From NCBI RefSeq assembly GCF_040802235.1, contig NC_133166.1, positions 2,232,001-2,296,000 on the forward strand: 64,000 nucleotides of DNA, written 5' to 3'. Every line of letters starts with the position of its first letter. Position 1 is the stretch's first letter. The notes under the pieces were generated by a model. That model had not been told where the DNA came from. It worked only from the letters and a program-made list of their open reading frames with translations, and made no database searches. Shown here piece after piece: positions 21,765 through 34,749 of the stretch. Both the position numbers and the translations under genes were made by a program. Origin of the DNA: Manis javanica (taxonomy: Eukaryota; Chordata; Mammalia; Pholidota; Manidae).

Positions 21765-24700
21765 TTATACTCCACAAATGAGGGAAATCATTTGGTATTT
21801 GTCTTTCTCAGCCTGACTTACTTCACTGAGCATAATACCCTCTAGCTCCATCCATGTTGTTGCAAATGGTAGGATTTGTTTCTTTCTTATGGCTGAATAA
21901 TATTCCATTGTGAATATGTACCACATCTTCCTTATCCATTCATCTACTGATGGACAACTATGCTGCTTACATGTCTTGGCTATTGTAAATATGGCTGCAA
22001 TAAACATAAGGGTGCATATGTCTTTTTGAATCTGGGACCTTGTTTTATTTTGTTAAATTCCTAGGAGTGGAATTCTCAGGTCAAATGTTATTTCTATTTT
22101 TAGTTTTTTGAGGAACCTCCATATTGCTTTCCACAATGATTGAACTAATTTACATTTCCAATAGCACTGTAGGAGGGTTCCCCTTTCTCTGCATCCTCAG
22201 CAACATTGGTTGTTCCTAGTCTTTTCAATGCTGGCCATCCTAACTGATGTGATGTGATATCTCATTGTGGTTTTAATTTGCATTTCCCTGATAATTAGTG
22301 ATGTGGAGCATCTTTTCATGTGATTGTTGGCCATCTGAATTTCTTCTTTGGAGAATTGTCTGTTCATATCCTCCACCCATTTTTTAATCGAGATTTTTGC
22401 TTTTTGGATGTTGAGGCATGTGAGTTCTTTATGCATTTTGGATGTTAACCCCTTGTTGGATATGTCATTTACCAATATATTGTCCCATATGGTAGGATGC
22501 TTTTTTGTTCTGCTGATGGTGTCCTTTGCTGTACAGAAGCTTTTTAGTTTGATCTAATACAATTTGTTCATTTTTGCTTTTATTTCCCTTGCTTGAGGAG
22601 ATGTGTTCAGGAAAAAGTTGCTCATTTTATATTCAGGAGATTTTTGCCTATGTTGTCTTCTAAGAGTTTTATGGTTTCATGACATGCATTCATGTGTTTG
22701 ATCCATTTTGAGTTTACTTTTGTGTATGGGGATAGACAATAATCCATTTTCATTCTCTTGCATGTAGCTGTCCAGTTTTGCCAACACCAGTTGTTGAAGA
22801 GGCTGTCATTTCCCCATTGTAGTCCATGGCTTCTTTATCGTATATTAATTGACCATATATAGTTGGGTTTATATCAGGGCTCTCTAGTCTGTTCCATTGG
22901 TCTATGGTTCTGTTCTTGTGCCAGTACCAAATTGTCTTGATTACTGTGGCTTTGTAGTAGAGCTTGAAGTCAGTGAACATAATCCCCCCTGCTTTATTCT
23001 TCCTTCTCAGGACTGCTTTGTCTATTCAGGGTCTTCTGTGGTTCCATATGAATTTTAGAATTATTTGCTCTAGTTTGGTGAAGAATGCCATTGGCATTAT
23101 GATAGGGATTGCATTGAATCTGTAGATTGCTTTAGGCAGTATGGCCATTTTGACAATATTTATTCTTCCTATCCAAGAGCATGGGATGTATTTCCATTTA
23201 TTGGTATCTTCCTTAATTTATCTCATGAGTGTCTTGTAGTTTTCAGGGTATAGGTCTTTCACTTCTTTGGTTAGATTTATTCCTAGGTATTTTATTCTTT
23301 CTGATGCAATTGGAATGGAATTGTTTTCCTTATTTCTCTTTCTGCTACTTCATCATCAGTGTATGATGGTGAAACAGATTTCTGGGTATCAATTTTGTAT
23401 CCTGCAACTTTGCTGAATTCAGATATTAGTTCTAGTGGTTTTGGAATGGATTCTTTAGGGTTTTTTGATGTACAATGTCATGTCATCTGCAAACAGTGAC
23501 AGTCTAACTTCTTCCTTACTAATCTGGATGCCTTTTGTTTCTCTGTGCTGTCTGCTGGGGCTGGGACCTCCAGGACTATGTTGAATAAAAGTGTGGAGAG
23601 TGGACTTCCCTCTCTTGTTCCCGATCTTAGATGAAAAACTTTCAGCTTTTCACTTTTAAGTATAATGTGAGCTGTGGGTTTGTTGTATTTGGCCTTTATT
23701 ATTTTGAGGTTCTTACCCTCTAAACACACTTAGTTGAGAGTTTTTATTATGAATGGATGTTGAATTTTGTCAAATGCTTTTTCAGCATCTATGGAGATGA
23801 TCATGTGTCTTTTTGTTTATGTGGTGGATGCTGTTGATGGATTTTGGAATATTGTACCATCCTTGCATCCCTGGAATAAATCCTTCTTGATCATGATGGG
23901 TGATCTTTTTGATGTATTTTTGAATTCAGTTTGATAATCTTTTGTTGAGTATTTTTGCTTCTATGTTCATCAGGGATATTGGTCTATAATTTTCTTCTTT
24001 CGTGGTGTCTTTGCCTTGTTTTGGTATCAGAGTGATGCTTGCCTCGTAGAATGAGTTTGGAACTATTCCCTCCTCTTCTACTTTTTGGAAAACTTTAAAG
24101 AGGATTGTCATTAGGTCTTCATTAAATATTTGATAAAATTCAGTGATGATGTCATCTGTTCCAGGAGTTTTTTCTTAGGTAGTTTTTTGATTAACAATTC
24201 AATTTCATTGCTGGTAATTGGTCTGTTCAGCTTTTCTGTTTTTTCTTGGGTCAGCTTTGTATGGTTGTATTTTTCTAAAAAGTTGTCCATTTCTTCTAGG
24301 TTTTCCAGTTTGTCAGCATATAATTTTTCATCATATTCTCTCAGTTCCTTGTATTTCCGTGGTGTCCATAATGATATTTCCTTTCTCATTTCTGATTCTG
24401 TTTATGTGTGTAGACTCTCTTTTTTCTTGATAAGTCTGGCTAAGGGTTTATCCATTTTGCTCATTTTCTCAAAGAACCAAGCAGCCTCCTGATTTCCTTG
24501 ATTTTATTGTTTTATTCTTCTCAATTTTATTTATTTGTGTATTAATCTTTATTATGTCCCTCCTTCTACTGACATTGGACCTCATTTGTTCTTATTTTTC
24601 TAGTTTTGTTAATTGTGGGTTTAGACTGTTCATATGGGATTGTTCTTCTTTACTGAGGTAGGCCATACTGCAATATACTTCCCTCTTGGCAAGGCCTTTG

Positions 24701-25573
24701 CTGCATCTGACAGAGTTTGCAGTGTTGAATTATTGTTGTCATTTGTCTCCATATATTGTTTGTTCTCTGTTTTTATTTGGACATTGATCCATTGGTTATT
24801 TAGGATCACATTGTTAAGCCTGCAACACGTTTGTGTTTTTTGTGGGATTTTTTGTTTTCATTGCATCATTTATTTCTAGTTTCATACCTTTGTGGTCTGG
24901 GAAGCTGGTTGGTACAATTACAATCTTTTTGAATTTACTGAGGCTATTTTTGTGGCTTAGTATATGATGTGTTCTTGAAAATGTTTCATGTGCACTTGTG
25001 AAGAATGTGTATCCTGTTGGTTTTGGGTGGAATGTTCTGTAGATGTCTGTTAGGTCCAACTTTTCTAATGTGTTGTTCAGTGCCTCTGGGTCCTTACTTA
25101 TTTTCTGTCTTGTTGATCTGTCCTTTGGTGTGAGTGGTATGTTGAAGTCTCCTAAAATGAATGTGTTGCATTCAATTTCCCCCTTTAATTCTCTTAGTAT
25201 TTGTTTCACATATGTAGGTGCTCCTGTGTTGGGTGCACAGATATTTATAATGGTTATATCCTCTTGTTGACTGGCTCCTTTATCACTATGTAATGTCCTT
25301 CTTTGTCTCTTGTTATTTTCTTTGCTTTGAAGTTTATTTTGTCTGATACAAGTACTGCAACTCCTGCTTTTTTCTGCCTTTTAATTGCATGAAATATCTT
25401 TTCCCATCCCTTCACTTTTAGTCTGTGTATATCTTTGGGTTTGAAGTGTGTCTCTTGTAGGCAGCATATAGATTTTGTTTTTTTATCCATTCAGTGACTC
25501 TATGTCTTTTGAGTGGAACATTCAGACCATTTACATTTAGGGTGATTATCAGTAGGTATGTACTTATTAACAT
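21765..25573 (-). pseudogene. L1 ORF2 remnant (endonuclease / reverse transcriptase)
   Basis: The frame opens at an ATG at 25,573-25,571 (MLISTYLLIITLNVNG). The APE-like endonuclease region includes the CCLQETHF motif near 25.46 kb and LGDFNIPL near 25.15 kb. RT segments include [17 protein letters not shown] and [16 protein letters not shown] (about 24.0 kb), [17 protein letters not shown] (about 23.6 kb) and an FADD catalytic box near 23.49 kb that still encodes both aspartates. The C-terminal part is recognisable at 21.77-22.01 kb (WYIFTMEYYSAIRKKQ). Several frameshifts and stops separate these blocks. L1 ORF2 normally spans about 3.8 kb, matching the extent here. Confidence 0.88.
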
Positions 25574-25879
25574 TTAAGGCTTTAGATTCATGGTTACCAA
25601 AGGTTTAAGGGTAAGTTCCTCACTATCTAACAGTCTAATTTAACTCATTTAGTATGCTATTACAAACACAATTGAAATGGTCTTTTTTTTTTCATTCCTT
25701 TTCTTCCTCCTCCATCCTTTATATATTAGGTATTATATTTTGTACTCTTTGTCTATCGTTTGACTGACTTTGGGGGTAGCTGGTTTGATTTTGCATCTGC
25801 TTAGTAATTAATTGTCTACTTTCTTTACTGTGGTTTTATTACCTCTGGTGACAGCTATTTAGCCTTAGGAACACTTCCA

Positions 25880-26760
25880 TCTATAGCAGTCCCTCCAAAA
25901 CACACTGTAGAGATTGTTTGTGGGAGGTAAATTCTCTCAGTTTTTGTTTATCTGGAAATTGTTTAATCCCTCCTTCAAATGTAAATGGTAATCTTGTCAG
26001 ATAAAGTAATCTTGGTTCGAGGCCCTTCTGTTTCATGGCATTAAATACATCATGCCACTCCCTTCTGGCCTGTAAGGTTTCTGCTGAGAAGTCTGATGGT
26101 AGTCTGATGGGCTTTCCTTCATATGTGATCTTATTTCTGTCTCTGGCTGCTTTTAATAGTCTGTCCTTTTCCCTGATCTTTGCCATTTTAATTACTATAT
26201 GTCTTGGTGTTGTCTTCCTGTGTCCTTTGTGTTGGGAGATCTGTGCATTTTCATGGCCTGAGAGACTATCTCCTTCCCCAGATTGGGGAAGTTTTCAGCA
26301 AATTACCTCCTCAAAGACACTTTCTATCCCTTTTTCTCTCTCTTCTTCTTCTGGTATCCCTATAATGGGAATATTGTTCTGTTTGGATTGGTCATACAGT
26401 TCTCTCAATGTTTTTTCATTCTTAGAGGTTCTTTTTTCTCTCTGTGCCTCAGCTTCTTTGTATTCCTCTTCTGTAATTTCTATTTCATTTATCATCTCCT
26501 CCACTGTATCTAATCTGCTTTTAAAACCTTCCATTGTATGTTTCATTTCTGATACTGTGATTGGATTTTTGACCGGAATTCATTCCTGAGTTCTTGAATA
26601 TTTTTCTGTGTTTCCATGAACATGTTTATCATTTTTATTTTGAAATCTCTTTCTGTAAGATTGATGAGTTCAGTTTCCCTTTTCCCTTTCCTGGTGTTTG
26701 TTGGGTTTTGTTTTGAACCAGGTTCCTTTGATAGTTCATATCGGTATGTGCCCAGATGCT
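25880..26760 (-). pseudogene. L1 ORF1 remnant (RNA-binding trimeric protein)
   Basis: ORF1p is the L1 nucleic-acid chaperone. The reverse strand shows the coiled-coil part (KNIQELRNEF, then MEGFKSRLDTVEEMINEIE), an RRM-like part (NIPIIGIPEEEEREKG) and the C-terminal domain (DRLLKAARDRNKITYEGKPIRL, then ARREWHDVFNAMKQKGLEPRLLY). The pieces lie in more than one frame, with breaks between the coiled coil, the RRM and the C-terminal domain. No clear initiating Met is visible at the N-terminus. End positions are approximate. Confidence 0.85.
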
Positions 26761-27676
26761 CTACTCTCTGGAGCTGCTTAGCCCGTGGAGTGATGTCAGG
26801 GATTACAGAGGAACAGTGCTGTTGCCTGGCGGGAGAAAAGAGCTGTTTCCTGCTTCCTGGCTGCTGTGTGTGTCTCCACTGCCAGAACTGATGGGCTGAG
26901 TGCACAGGTGTAAGCATCTATGCTTTGCATTTGTAGTTGCCATAAGTGGGGCCTCCCTGTGGCTGGCCTGATACCAGGGCACGGGCTGCCAGTTTGCGAG
27001 TCAGTGCCGGCTGGGAGCAAGGTGCAGCAGGCTGTGTATCACAGTAGAGGCCCTCAGAGCTGTGTAGTCAGCCAGGGGGATGGAGCGCCTGAAGCTCCTG
27101 AAAGTTCCCAACCTGTTGGGCAGAGTGCACCTGGACAATTTTGTCCACATGTCCTTTTCCTTGAGCAGCAAGCTCTGTGCAATCCTTGCCCCTTTGGCAG
27201 CCCTCCCACTGTTAGAAAGTCTCTCAGACTGCCCACCTTCCTTTAGTCTGACTTCAGCTGGATGTGGATTCCTGTTTTCCAAAAGTGGCTGGAATCTCAG
27301 CCTCTCCAAATATTACACCTTTCTTAGCTTTCCAACCCCACTAATCTCCAGAGCACCATGCAATGTAGTTTTGTGCCCCCAGAGAAGATCTCCAGGGCTG
27401 GGTGTTCAGCAGTCCTAGGCCTCTACTCTTGCCCCACTCCATTTCTCTTCCTCCTTCCAGTGATCTGGTGTTGGGGAAGGGCTTTGGTCCAGCTGGATCA
27501 TCACTTTGGTATGTTACCCTCTTCCATGGGGTCTGTTTTTTCTCCAGGTGTTTGCAGTCAGGCTCAGCCTTCTTTCCTGTTGCTCTTGCAGGATTAGTTT
27601 TATTAACTATCTTTTCGTATTGTATGTGGTTTTTGGAGGAGGCCTCTGTCTCTCCTCTCACACTGCCATCTTTAAT

Positions 27677-28088
27677 GAAAGATCTTGTTGAATACATTTA
27701 TGGTTATACTATATATGGGGCATTACTTTTACACATTCAGAAGTTGTCAAAAATTCTCAAAGAAAAGTGTCTTTCCCACTAAGCTGAAGTTTGAATTTAT
27801 TTTTTGACTTTCCATAAGTGAATGAATAATTATATGAAAGGCAAATGTTTAAATATGTCATTCATTTAAAAATATCATTAATTATATTTAACATATTTAT
27901 TAAAATCTGGAGAAAATACTTTTAATTCTTTCTTTTTCTGTTAAAAAGGTGATATATTAATCCATACCTCTTCCTAAAGAGGGTAAAACAACATTGAAAT
28001 ACATACAAGGAAAAATGATGAGAGGCTTTGCAGGGACCAAGGGCCAACTGCCCCTAATGGGCCACTTTGAATTAAAGAAACTGGAGAA
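27677..28088. other. Short AT-rich stretch before duplication copy 2
   Basis: No gene or repeat recognised. Part of it may belong to the recent duplication too, because the sequence that precedes position 1 of the window is not visible. The true junction between the two tandem copies therefore lies at or left of 28,089. Confidence 0.5.
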
Positions 28089-30455
28089 ATAGCAGGTGCT
28101 GGATGGAAGGATACTCTGACCCTCCTCTGTTGCCCCTGTGAAACCAGGAAATAAACCTTCCATACGAAGTTTCCCTCCCTCCTCAGGGAGGGTAGTAGAC
28201 GTCCTTATCACCATTGAAGGGCATTTCATAGCCAAGAAGGTGGCATAAACAAATCTTGTTGCTTTTTCAGTAATTTTCTATCCCAGCCCAAACACTGTTG
28301 AGAATTCCTCACTAACTTCAATTCCCAAACATAAGGCTTCTTTTCCCGTCAATTCCACACAGATGTATTGTCTCTTTGCCTTAAATGTTTAAAAACTGCC
28401 ACCCTTGAACATTTCTTTGTGTCTCAGTTTCATTACTGGGTTTCTATGTGCTCACAACTACACTTTGTTTATTTCTTCTGTTAATCTGTCACATGCCAAT
28501 TTGATTCTTAGACCAACTGGAAGCACATTGAAGGGTACAGGAAAATTCTTCCTCAAACCTCCTGCAACCTCCCACTTCATAGTCAGCTCTCTTCAAATTC
28601 GACTTTCTTCTTAGGAGAAAACAACCTCCCCCTTCTACCTTTATTTCTAGCCTTTTAAAAAAAATAGAAGTTTCAGTTTCACAGCAAAACTGAGTGGGAA
28701 ATATAGAAGATACCCTCTTTTGACAGTTTTTTCCTTTTTATTTGTCTGCAAGATATATTGTACTATGATACCTTGCATGCAGTTACATTCCCCATAATTA
28801 AATTGTCTTCATTGAAGTGTCAAAAATCTAGAACAACAAATTAAAAAACACCAAACCAATAAATAGTGTGTTAGAGAAAGTTACTGTGCATGTAAGAATA
28901 GTTACCAATTTGCAACTTTAAAATTTGAAGAAGCTCAGGGTGGTCTACAAAATGAAATAAACAAGTTTTTAATCTTTGCAATGATTGGTTATTAAAATGG
29001 GGGTTTCCAGAAAGCAGGAGACTGGTTGAAAATGATTATCTCATACCATTTCTAGGAAGATGACTTAAGTGTCTTTTATAACTACCAACAGATTTTACAA
29101 CAAATAACCTAAATTAAATTTTACATGTATTCATAAAATAAGCTAGATTTAGTTTTGCTTATGTGGTTTAAATAGTCTTATGTTCTCAGGGATTCTCAAG
29201 TCCCATCTTCATTTTGTGTTTAATTTTAACAGAAGGGAAATGTTTTGTCAGGAGGTTTCTGAGCATCCCTCTAATCTAAAAAGATATGCAACCAGCTGTT
29301 AAGTCTATGAATGAATGGCAAGAAAATGTAGCTTAAAAAACCCCCTTTTGTGTTTACATATATAAAAATACTATTCACTATATTATGCAATATATTTCAC
29401 TCATTCTCTTTACAAAGAAAGATGCTTGGGAGTAGTGATTTCAAAGTTAGTATCAAAAATGATAATTTTTGGCCCACCATTTTGGTTGGTCTGCTTGACT
29501 TTTGGACACTATTAATAGTATATTTGGGCTGCTAGAAAGTTTTGATGACATTTGGGGTGTGCACAGAGCAGCTGAAAGGACTAGGTACTTGGTGGGTTGT
29601 ATCCTTGCCTCCGTTTTATGCTTGGCCTTGTTTTTCCTTCTCATGTTTTTCTTAATTTATGCTATTTCCCTGTGTCTTATGCCTCACACTGAACACCTTT
29701 GATCTTTTTTCCTTAATTTTTGAAAGCATTGATATACATATTTATGTATGTGTCCATTCACACTTATGTTTATTTTATATTTTAATAATAATGGTGGAAG
29801 AAAGAGAGAGATTAGGGAAGAAATGTCTCTTGTCACTTTCATTCCCAAGTGCAATTTTGCAAACAAATTCAGGAATTTCTCAGGCTGTGTAAATCACATA
29901 TTAAAGAAGGGGACATTTCTGCATGAGAACACATGAAGGTCTAGGGAGTCATAGCATAAGAACAACTAGGAAGTCCTTGGAAGGTAAGGTAAGTATATCT
30001 GCAGGAGAGATTACAGAGGTGAAGAAATCAAGAAATCAAAGAGAATGCAATACATAGTTTTAACTTCTCATTTTCAAAATACTCCATTACCTCTGAGAAC
30101 TCTTAGTCCTCCTGAAGAAAGGGAGGTGAGACAATAGAGCTTTGGAGTTTAAAACTCTATTTAAACTTGACCGCAGTCAGCTAAGGTCCGAGCCCAGGTC
30201 TCCTCTTCTTGGTCTTAGGCTGCTTCCAGGAATATTCTTTGTTAAAAATGACCTTAGCACAGACAGCCTTGGAAATCTAACGGAATTGAAAAATCATATG
30301 TTTGAATCCTCTTCTACTTATTTTGAAGAATTTCTACTTTGACAATAACTTTAACATGCATATTTGTTTTAAAAATTAAAGATTGTGAGTACTTATCATC
30401 AAATAGACACAACTCCAGGAAAACAATTCCTTATATTTGTAGCTCAGTTTTAGGT

Positions 30456-30713
30456 CTATGGCTTAGCATATAGACCAAGATTAAGATGTTTTCCCTCTAA
30501 GCAAAAAAATTTTGAAGTCTTAGATCTACTAGCAGAAGTTTCACATCCTCTGCAACCCAGAACCATGGCAATTAGAGTCTCTCTTATCTTTTTTGGATTA
30601 GGGGCCTTCTGGGTTGTAATACCAAGAAACTGGAATGGTGCTTCTCCCATGCGGGCAACAGCCCAGTCTCCTGCTTTTACCTCTAAAGAAGATTCATAGA
30701 GATCATGATCCAC
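30456..30713 (-). other. Copy 2 of protein-like open frame, origin unknown
   Basis: Recent duplicate of the 2,399-2,632 frame, reading open from the same ATG and a few codons longer because a one-base difference near its end changes the frame. Only a few residues differ (for example FQFVG to FQFLG). I do not recognise the family. Confidence 0.22.
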
Positions 30714-30735
30714 AAATTCCTATATCGGGTTTCCA

Positions 30736-31163
30736 CGGCTGACATAATATATTTTCACACATTTGGTGGCTTAACACAATAAAAATATATTCTCTCCTAA
30801 TTTTTGAAGTCCAAAGTCCAACCTCAATATAACTGGACCCAAATCAAAGTGTTGGCAGAGCCGTACTTAGTCCAGAGGCTCTAGTGCAGAATCCATTTTC
30901 TGCTTCTGGTTCTTGTGGCTGGAGTTTATTGAGGTGTCATTGCTCCAATATCCGCTTCTGTGACCCCATTTTCTCCTCTCTGTGTCTGTAATCAAATATC
31001 CCTCTGCCTCCCTCATAAAGATACTAGTGATTGTATTTGGGGGCAACCAGATAAACTTCTATCCCAAGTTCCTAATTTAATAACCCTTACCTTATATAAG
31101 GTAACATGTACAGTCTCCAGAAATTAGAGTCTTGATATCTTCATGGGCCATATTCAGTCTACT
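30736..31163 (-). mobile_element. MaLR (MLT1-like) solo LTR fossil, recent duplicate
   Basis: Nearly identical copy of the LTR at 2,655-3,080, carried by the 28-kb duplication rather than a separate insertion. Confidence 0.65.
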
Positions 31164-32014
31164 TTATTTTGTTTATCCAGTTTTGTTTTTTTTAATTCTT
31201 AATTGCATGGGAAATTCATCCTACATTACAAGCACAATTATTCATTGATGAATATTTCCACTTGCCTTTTGGGAGCATTGGAGGGTCAAACATGTGGCTA
31301 TTGTCTCAGATTACCATTATTTAATAAGTAAACCTATCTTTTATTCAATTTACACATTTTCTATCATGAAAATTTATGTTCTTGGCTTCGTGGATAAAAA
31401 TTCGAATGAACTATAATTATTACCTTCTAAGAAATTACTGTACAATGCATTTCCAAGGATATTCCAAAAAACATCTAGATTAATAAAGGTATGCTTCTTC
31501 ATGTAATTATCAGGAAAAAAAGGAAAAGATTCAAAGACCTAAAGAGAATCAAAGCATTTTTCAAACTCCCTCTTTCAGATCTTCTGCATGATACCCACTT
31601 ACCCTAAGTACAAACAATAAAGAAGATACACAAATCAACCTCTTTCAAAAAGGAGAAAAGATTTGATTAAAAATATATAGTGTTCTTATTTAAAAAACAT
31701 CCTTACTTACACATATAATATAATAGTCATAATGAAAGTAGAGATACCAATAAAACATGTGAGGTGACACACACTGGTATATGTTTAATAACCGATCCAT
31801 CAACCAGCATAGAACTGATTTTTCAGTTATCCATGAGAATGAAACCAATTCATCAGCATAAACACGTCTCACAGCGAACAATGCATGTGCCTCAGCTGGG
31901 CTTTTCACTGGTCTAAAACGGCAAATGATAAGGAGAGGCTGACATACAGATTTCTTAAATCATGACATAGTTATTAATCTTTTCACATAAAGGGGCTAGA
32001 GAAACCCAAATCGG

Positions 32015-32952
32015 GTGGATGAGAAAAATTTCACCAAATGGAAGGAGTTTGTACTTTTAGGCTTCACAGCTGACTCGCAGCTACAGAAAGTGCTCTTTGT
32101 CATCTTCCTCATCATCTATGTCATCAGTGTCTTAGGGAACGTGACCCTGATTTCTCTGATCTGTGTTGATTCTCGGCTCCACACACCCATGTATTTCTTT
32201 CTCAGAAGTCTGTCATTCCTGGATCTCTGGTATTCTTCTGTCTGTTCCCCCCAAAATCCTAGTTACCTGCATCTCTGTTAACAAAAGCATCTCCTTTGCT
32301 GGCTGCCTGGCTCAGTTCTTTTTCTCTGCAGGACTGGCCTATAGTGAGTGTTACCTGTTGCCGCCATGGCTTATGACCGCTATGTGGCCATCTCCAGCCC
32401 CCTGCTCTGCTCCCAGGCAATGTCCCCAAGGTCATGTGCCAGCCTTGGTGCAGCTTCACACCTTGGTGGCTTTCGGAGCTCAGCCATCATCACCAGCGAG
32501 ACATTTACACTGAGCTTCTGTGGGGACAACGTCACTGATGATTTCATCTGTGATCTCCCCCACTTGTGAAGTTGGCCTGTGACGTGAAGAGGAGCTTCCA
32601 GGCTGTGCTCTATTTCCTACTTGCCTCCAACGTCATCGCTCCCTCTGTGCTCATCGTCGCCTCCTACCTCTTCATCATCGCTGCCATTCTGAGGATCCGC
32701 TCCGCCCAGGGCCGCCTGAAGGCTTTCTCCACCTGTGCCTCGCACCTGACGGCCGTCACCTTGTACTATGGCTCCATCCTCTACATCTACTCCCGGCCGA
32801 GTACCAGCTACGCCCTGGAAAGGGATAAGGTGGTGTCGGTGTTCTATACTGTGGTGATACCCATGTCGAATCCCTTGGTCTATAGCTTAAGAAATAAAGA
32901 TGTTAGAGATGCTGTGAGGAAAATGGTAGGTAGATTAAGTTTTCTTAAATGA
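32015..32952 (+). pseudogene. Olfactory receptor pseudogene (OR9G-like), copy 2
   Basis: This is the recent duplicate of the pseudogene at 3,922. It shares three lesions with it: GTG at the start codon position, the extra C in the C-run after SSVC, and the missing C before the PPL motif of extracellular loop 2. It has one private frameshift, a missing G near 32,360 in TM3 just before MAYDR. It does not have copy 1's missing G near the MAYDRYV segment, nor copy 1's extra C after ILRI. The last part therefore reads cleanly from TM5 to the end ([21 protein letters not shown], then [12 protein letters not shown]). The gene was dead before the duplication and each copy has decayed further. Confidence 0.95.
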
Positions 32953-34357
32953 AAACACCTAATAAACATGGTTGGGAGTTTTTGTTTTTGTTTTTCATAA
33001 TCTCCATGTCATTATTCTTAGCCTCAGTGCTTGGAAATAAACAACAAACAAATGAAATGTCATTGCATATGTGCAAAAACCAGCCTGCATTTTTCTTTTT
33101 CAGTCGGCTCTAATGTACTTGAATGAGTTTTTTAAATAAATGACACTTGGCTATTTGGAATAATTGCCACACTTGTGTTAGCTTTGAAATTGTGTGTATG
33201 AATGTATTTGGACACTGAGAAGGTTGAAAGAGATCAAATTTTTTAAAAAATTTCAACTTCATAGTTTAAAAGTTGCCTGTACATAAATATTTTAATCTAC
33301 AAATGGGAAATACAATCATTGTCCGATTTAGTACATGATTTGACTTGCCTCAAATCTCGTGGTTCAAAGATGAGAAACCAGGAATGCAAGCCCAGCCCTT
33401 CTGACCCCAAGGTTCTTACCCCGTTTGTAGGCAGAGAGAGTGATTCAGGAGATCCCAAGTAAAATGTCTATTGTAAGAAGCCCTTAGATGTTTCTAATTA
33501 GAGTTTCTACAATAGGAATTGAATTTGGTCATTCTTTTACAATAGAACCTAAACTTTTTGTGGTTCTCAGTGTTACCTGTGAAACACTGTTACAGTAATT
33601 GCCTTAAGGTTGTTCTTTTAATCTGCTTTATATTACAAGCCTTTCAGGAAATGGTGAATATACCAAGAATTGTAAAATACTTTAATGTATTTCATCTCTG
33701 AAACTATGACTTCTTTTATGAAATCAGCTACGGATCGATAAATATGTCCCAACCTCAAATTACTAATGTCTAACAAGAAATTAAAGTACATTTTAAACCA
33801 GAGAGAGTGAATGACTTGCTGATAAAGACAAGTCAGTGAATCCAGGGTTCGCTGAGACAATGATATATCTATACATGTCAAATAGATTTTTCTTTTCTTA
33901 TTTTCATTTTTTGCCCACCATGATATAAAGATTTCTTTGGCAATAGAAACAAGAAAGAACATATACCTTTACTTACAGTCTCTGTGAGCTTTTAATAAAG
34001 GACTATTTTCCCCAACAACTAAGGAATGAAGGACAAAGTACAGCAGCTATAGGAGGTAGAAATGGGGATGAAGATAGAAATGGACAAACAAGTAGAGAGA
34101 GAGACAGAGTTCAAAGAGCTTTACATCCAAGAGAATATTCAGAGTGAAAATCTCTACTCAGTGAAGCTATGATTGATAACAACTAAGGTTTTATGAATGT
34201 TTGTATGTCTGCTTGTGTAGTTCTATGTATGAACAAGAGAAAAGTAGGAGAGCATTTCATTATGATGTATAACACCTCTAATTTAGTCTTCTTATCTATA
34301 AAACATGAGGTTGTACCAACATAAAAAGCCCTGCTGTTGATAACCAAGTAGACACAT

Positions 34358-34749
34358 TTGCTAGGGCTGCCATAACAAAATATCAGATTGGGTGGCTGAA
34401 CAACACACCTTTATTTTTCTCATAGTTCTGGAGGCTAAAAGGCCAAGATTAAGGTGCCATCAGGGTTGATTTGTTCTGAGGCCTCTTTCCTTTGCCTGCA
34501 GATGGCCGCCCTCCTGCCTTCTCCGCACATGGCGTCTCCTCTGTGCACAAACTTAGCTGGCATCACCTTGTGGGCCCAGATTTCCATTTCTTCCAAGGCA
34601 GAATGGATTAGGGCTGCCCTTAATCATCATTTCATTTTAACTTAATCACTCCTATAAAAACCCTATCTTCAAAGATGGTCACATTCTGAGTACTGTGAAT
34701 TTGACTTCAACATGCAAATTCTGGATGCGTTCAGTTCAAACCATAACAC
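34358..34749 (-). mobile_element. MaLR (MLT1-type) solo LTR fossil, recent duplicate
   Basis: Almost identical to the LTR at 6,266-6,657 and part of duplication copy 2. Confidence 0.85.

Larger units (their letters stand above)
21362..27676 (-). mobile_element. L1: LINE-1, near full length, reverse strand, inactivated
   Basis: On the reverse strand the order is a 5' UTR of about 0.9 kb (27,676 down to about 26,760, opening ttaaagatggcagtgtgaga), ORF1, an intergenic spacer, ORF2 and a 3' UTR ending in an A-rich tail near 21,362. The 3' UTR repeats a gattgtatatca(a/g)tgatac segment twice. A further short sequence (tggtactgcagg) and a second A-run follow at 21,344-21,361, so the exact end is unclear, and no target-site duplication was found. 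Both frames are interrupted, so it is not expected to retrotranspose. It belongs to the same family as the L1 at 59.6 kb. Its length of about 6.3 kb is typical of L1. Confidence 0.93.

Noticed and set aside
26035-27782. Several long + strand open frames across 26.0-27.8 kb
   Set aside because: They are antisense to L1 ORF1 and its 5' UTR; composition (Ser/Phe/Leu-rich) is that of a reverse-complemented A-rich L1.
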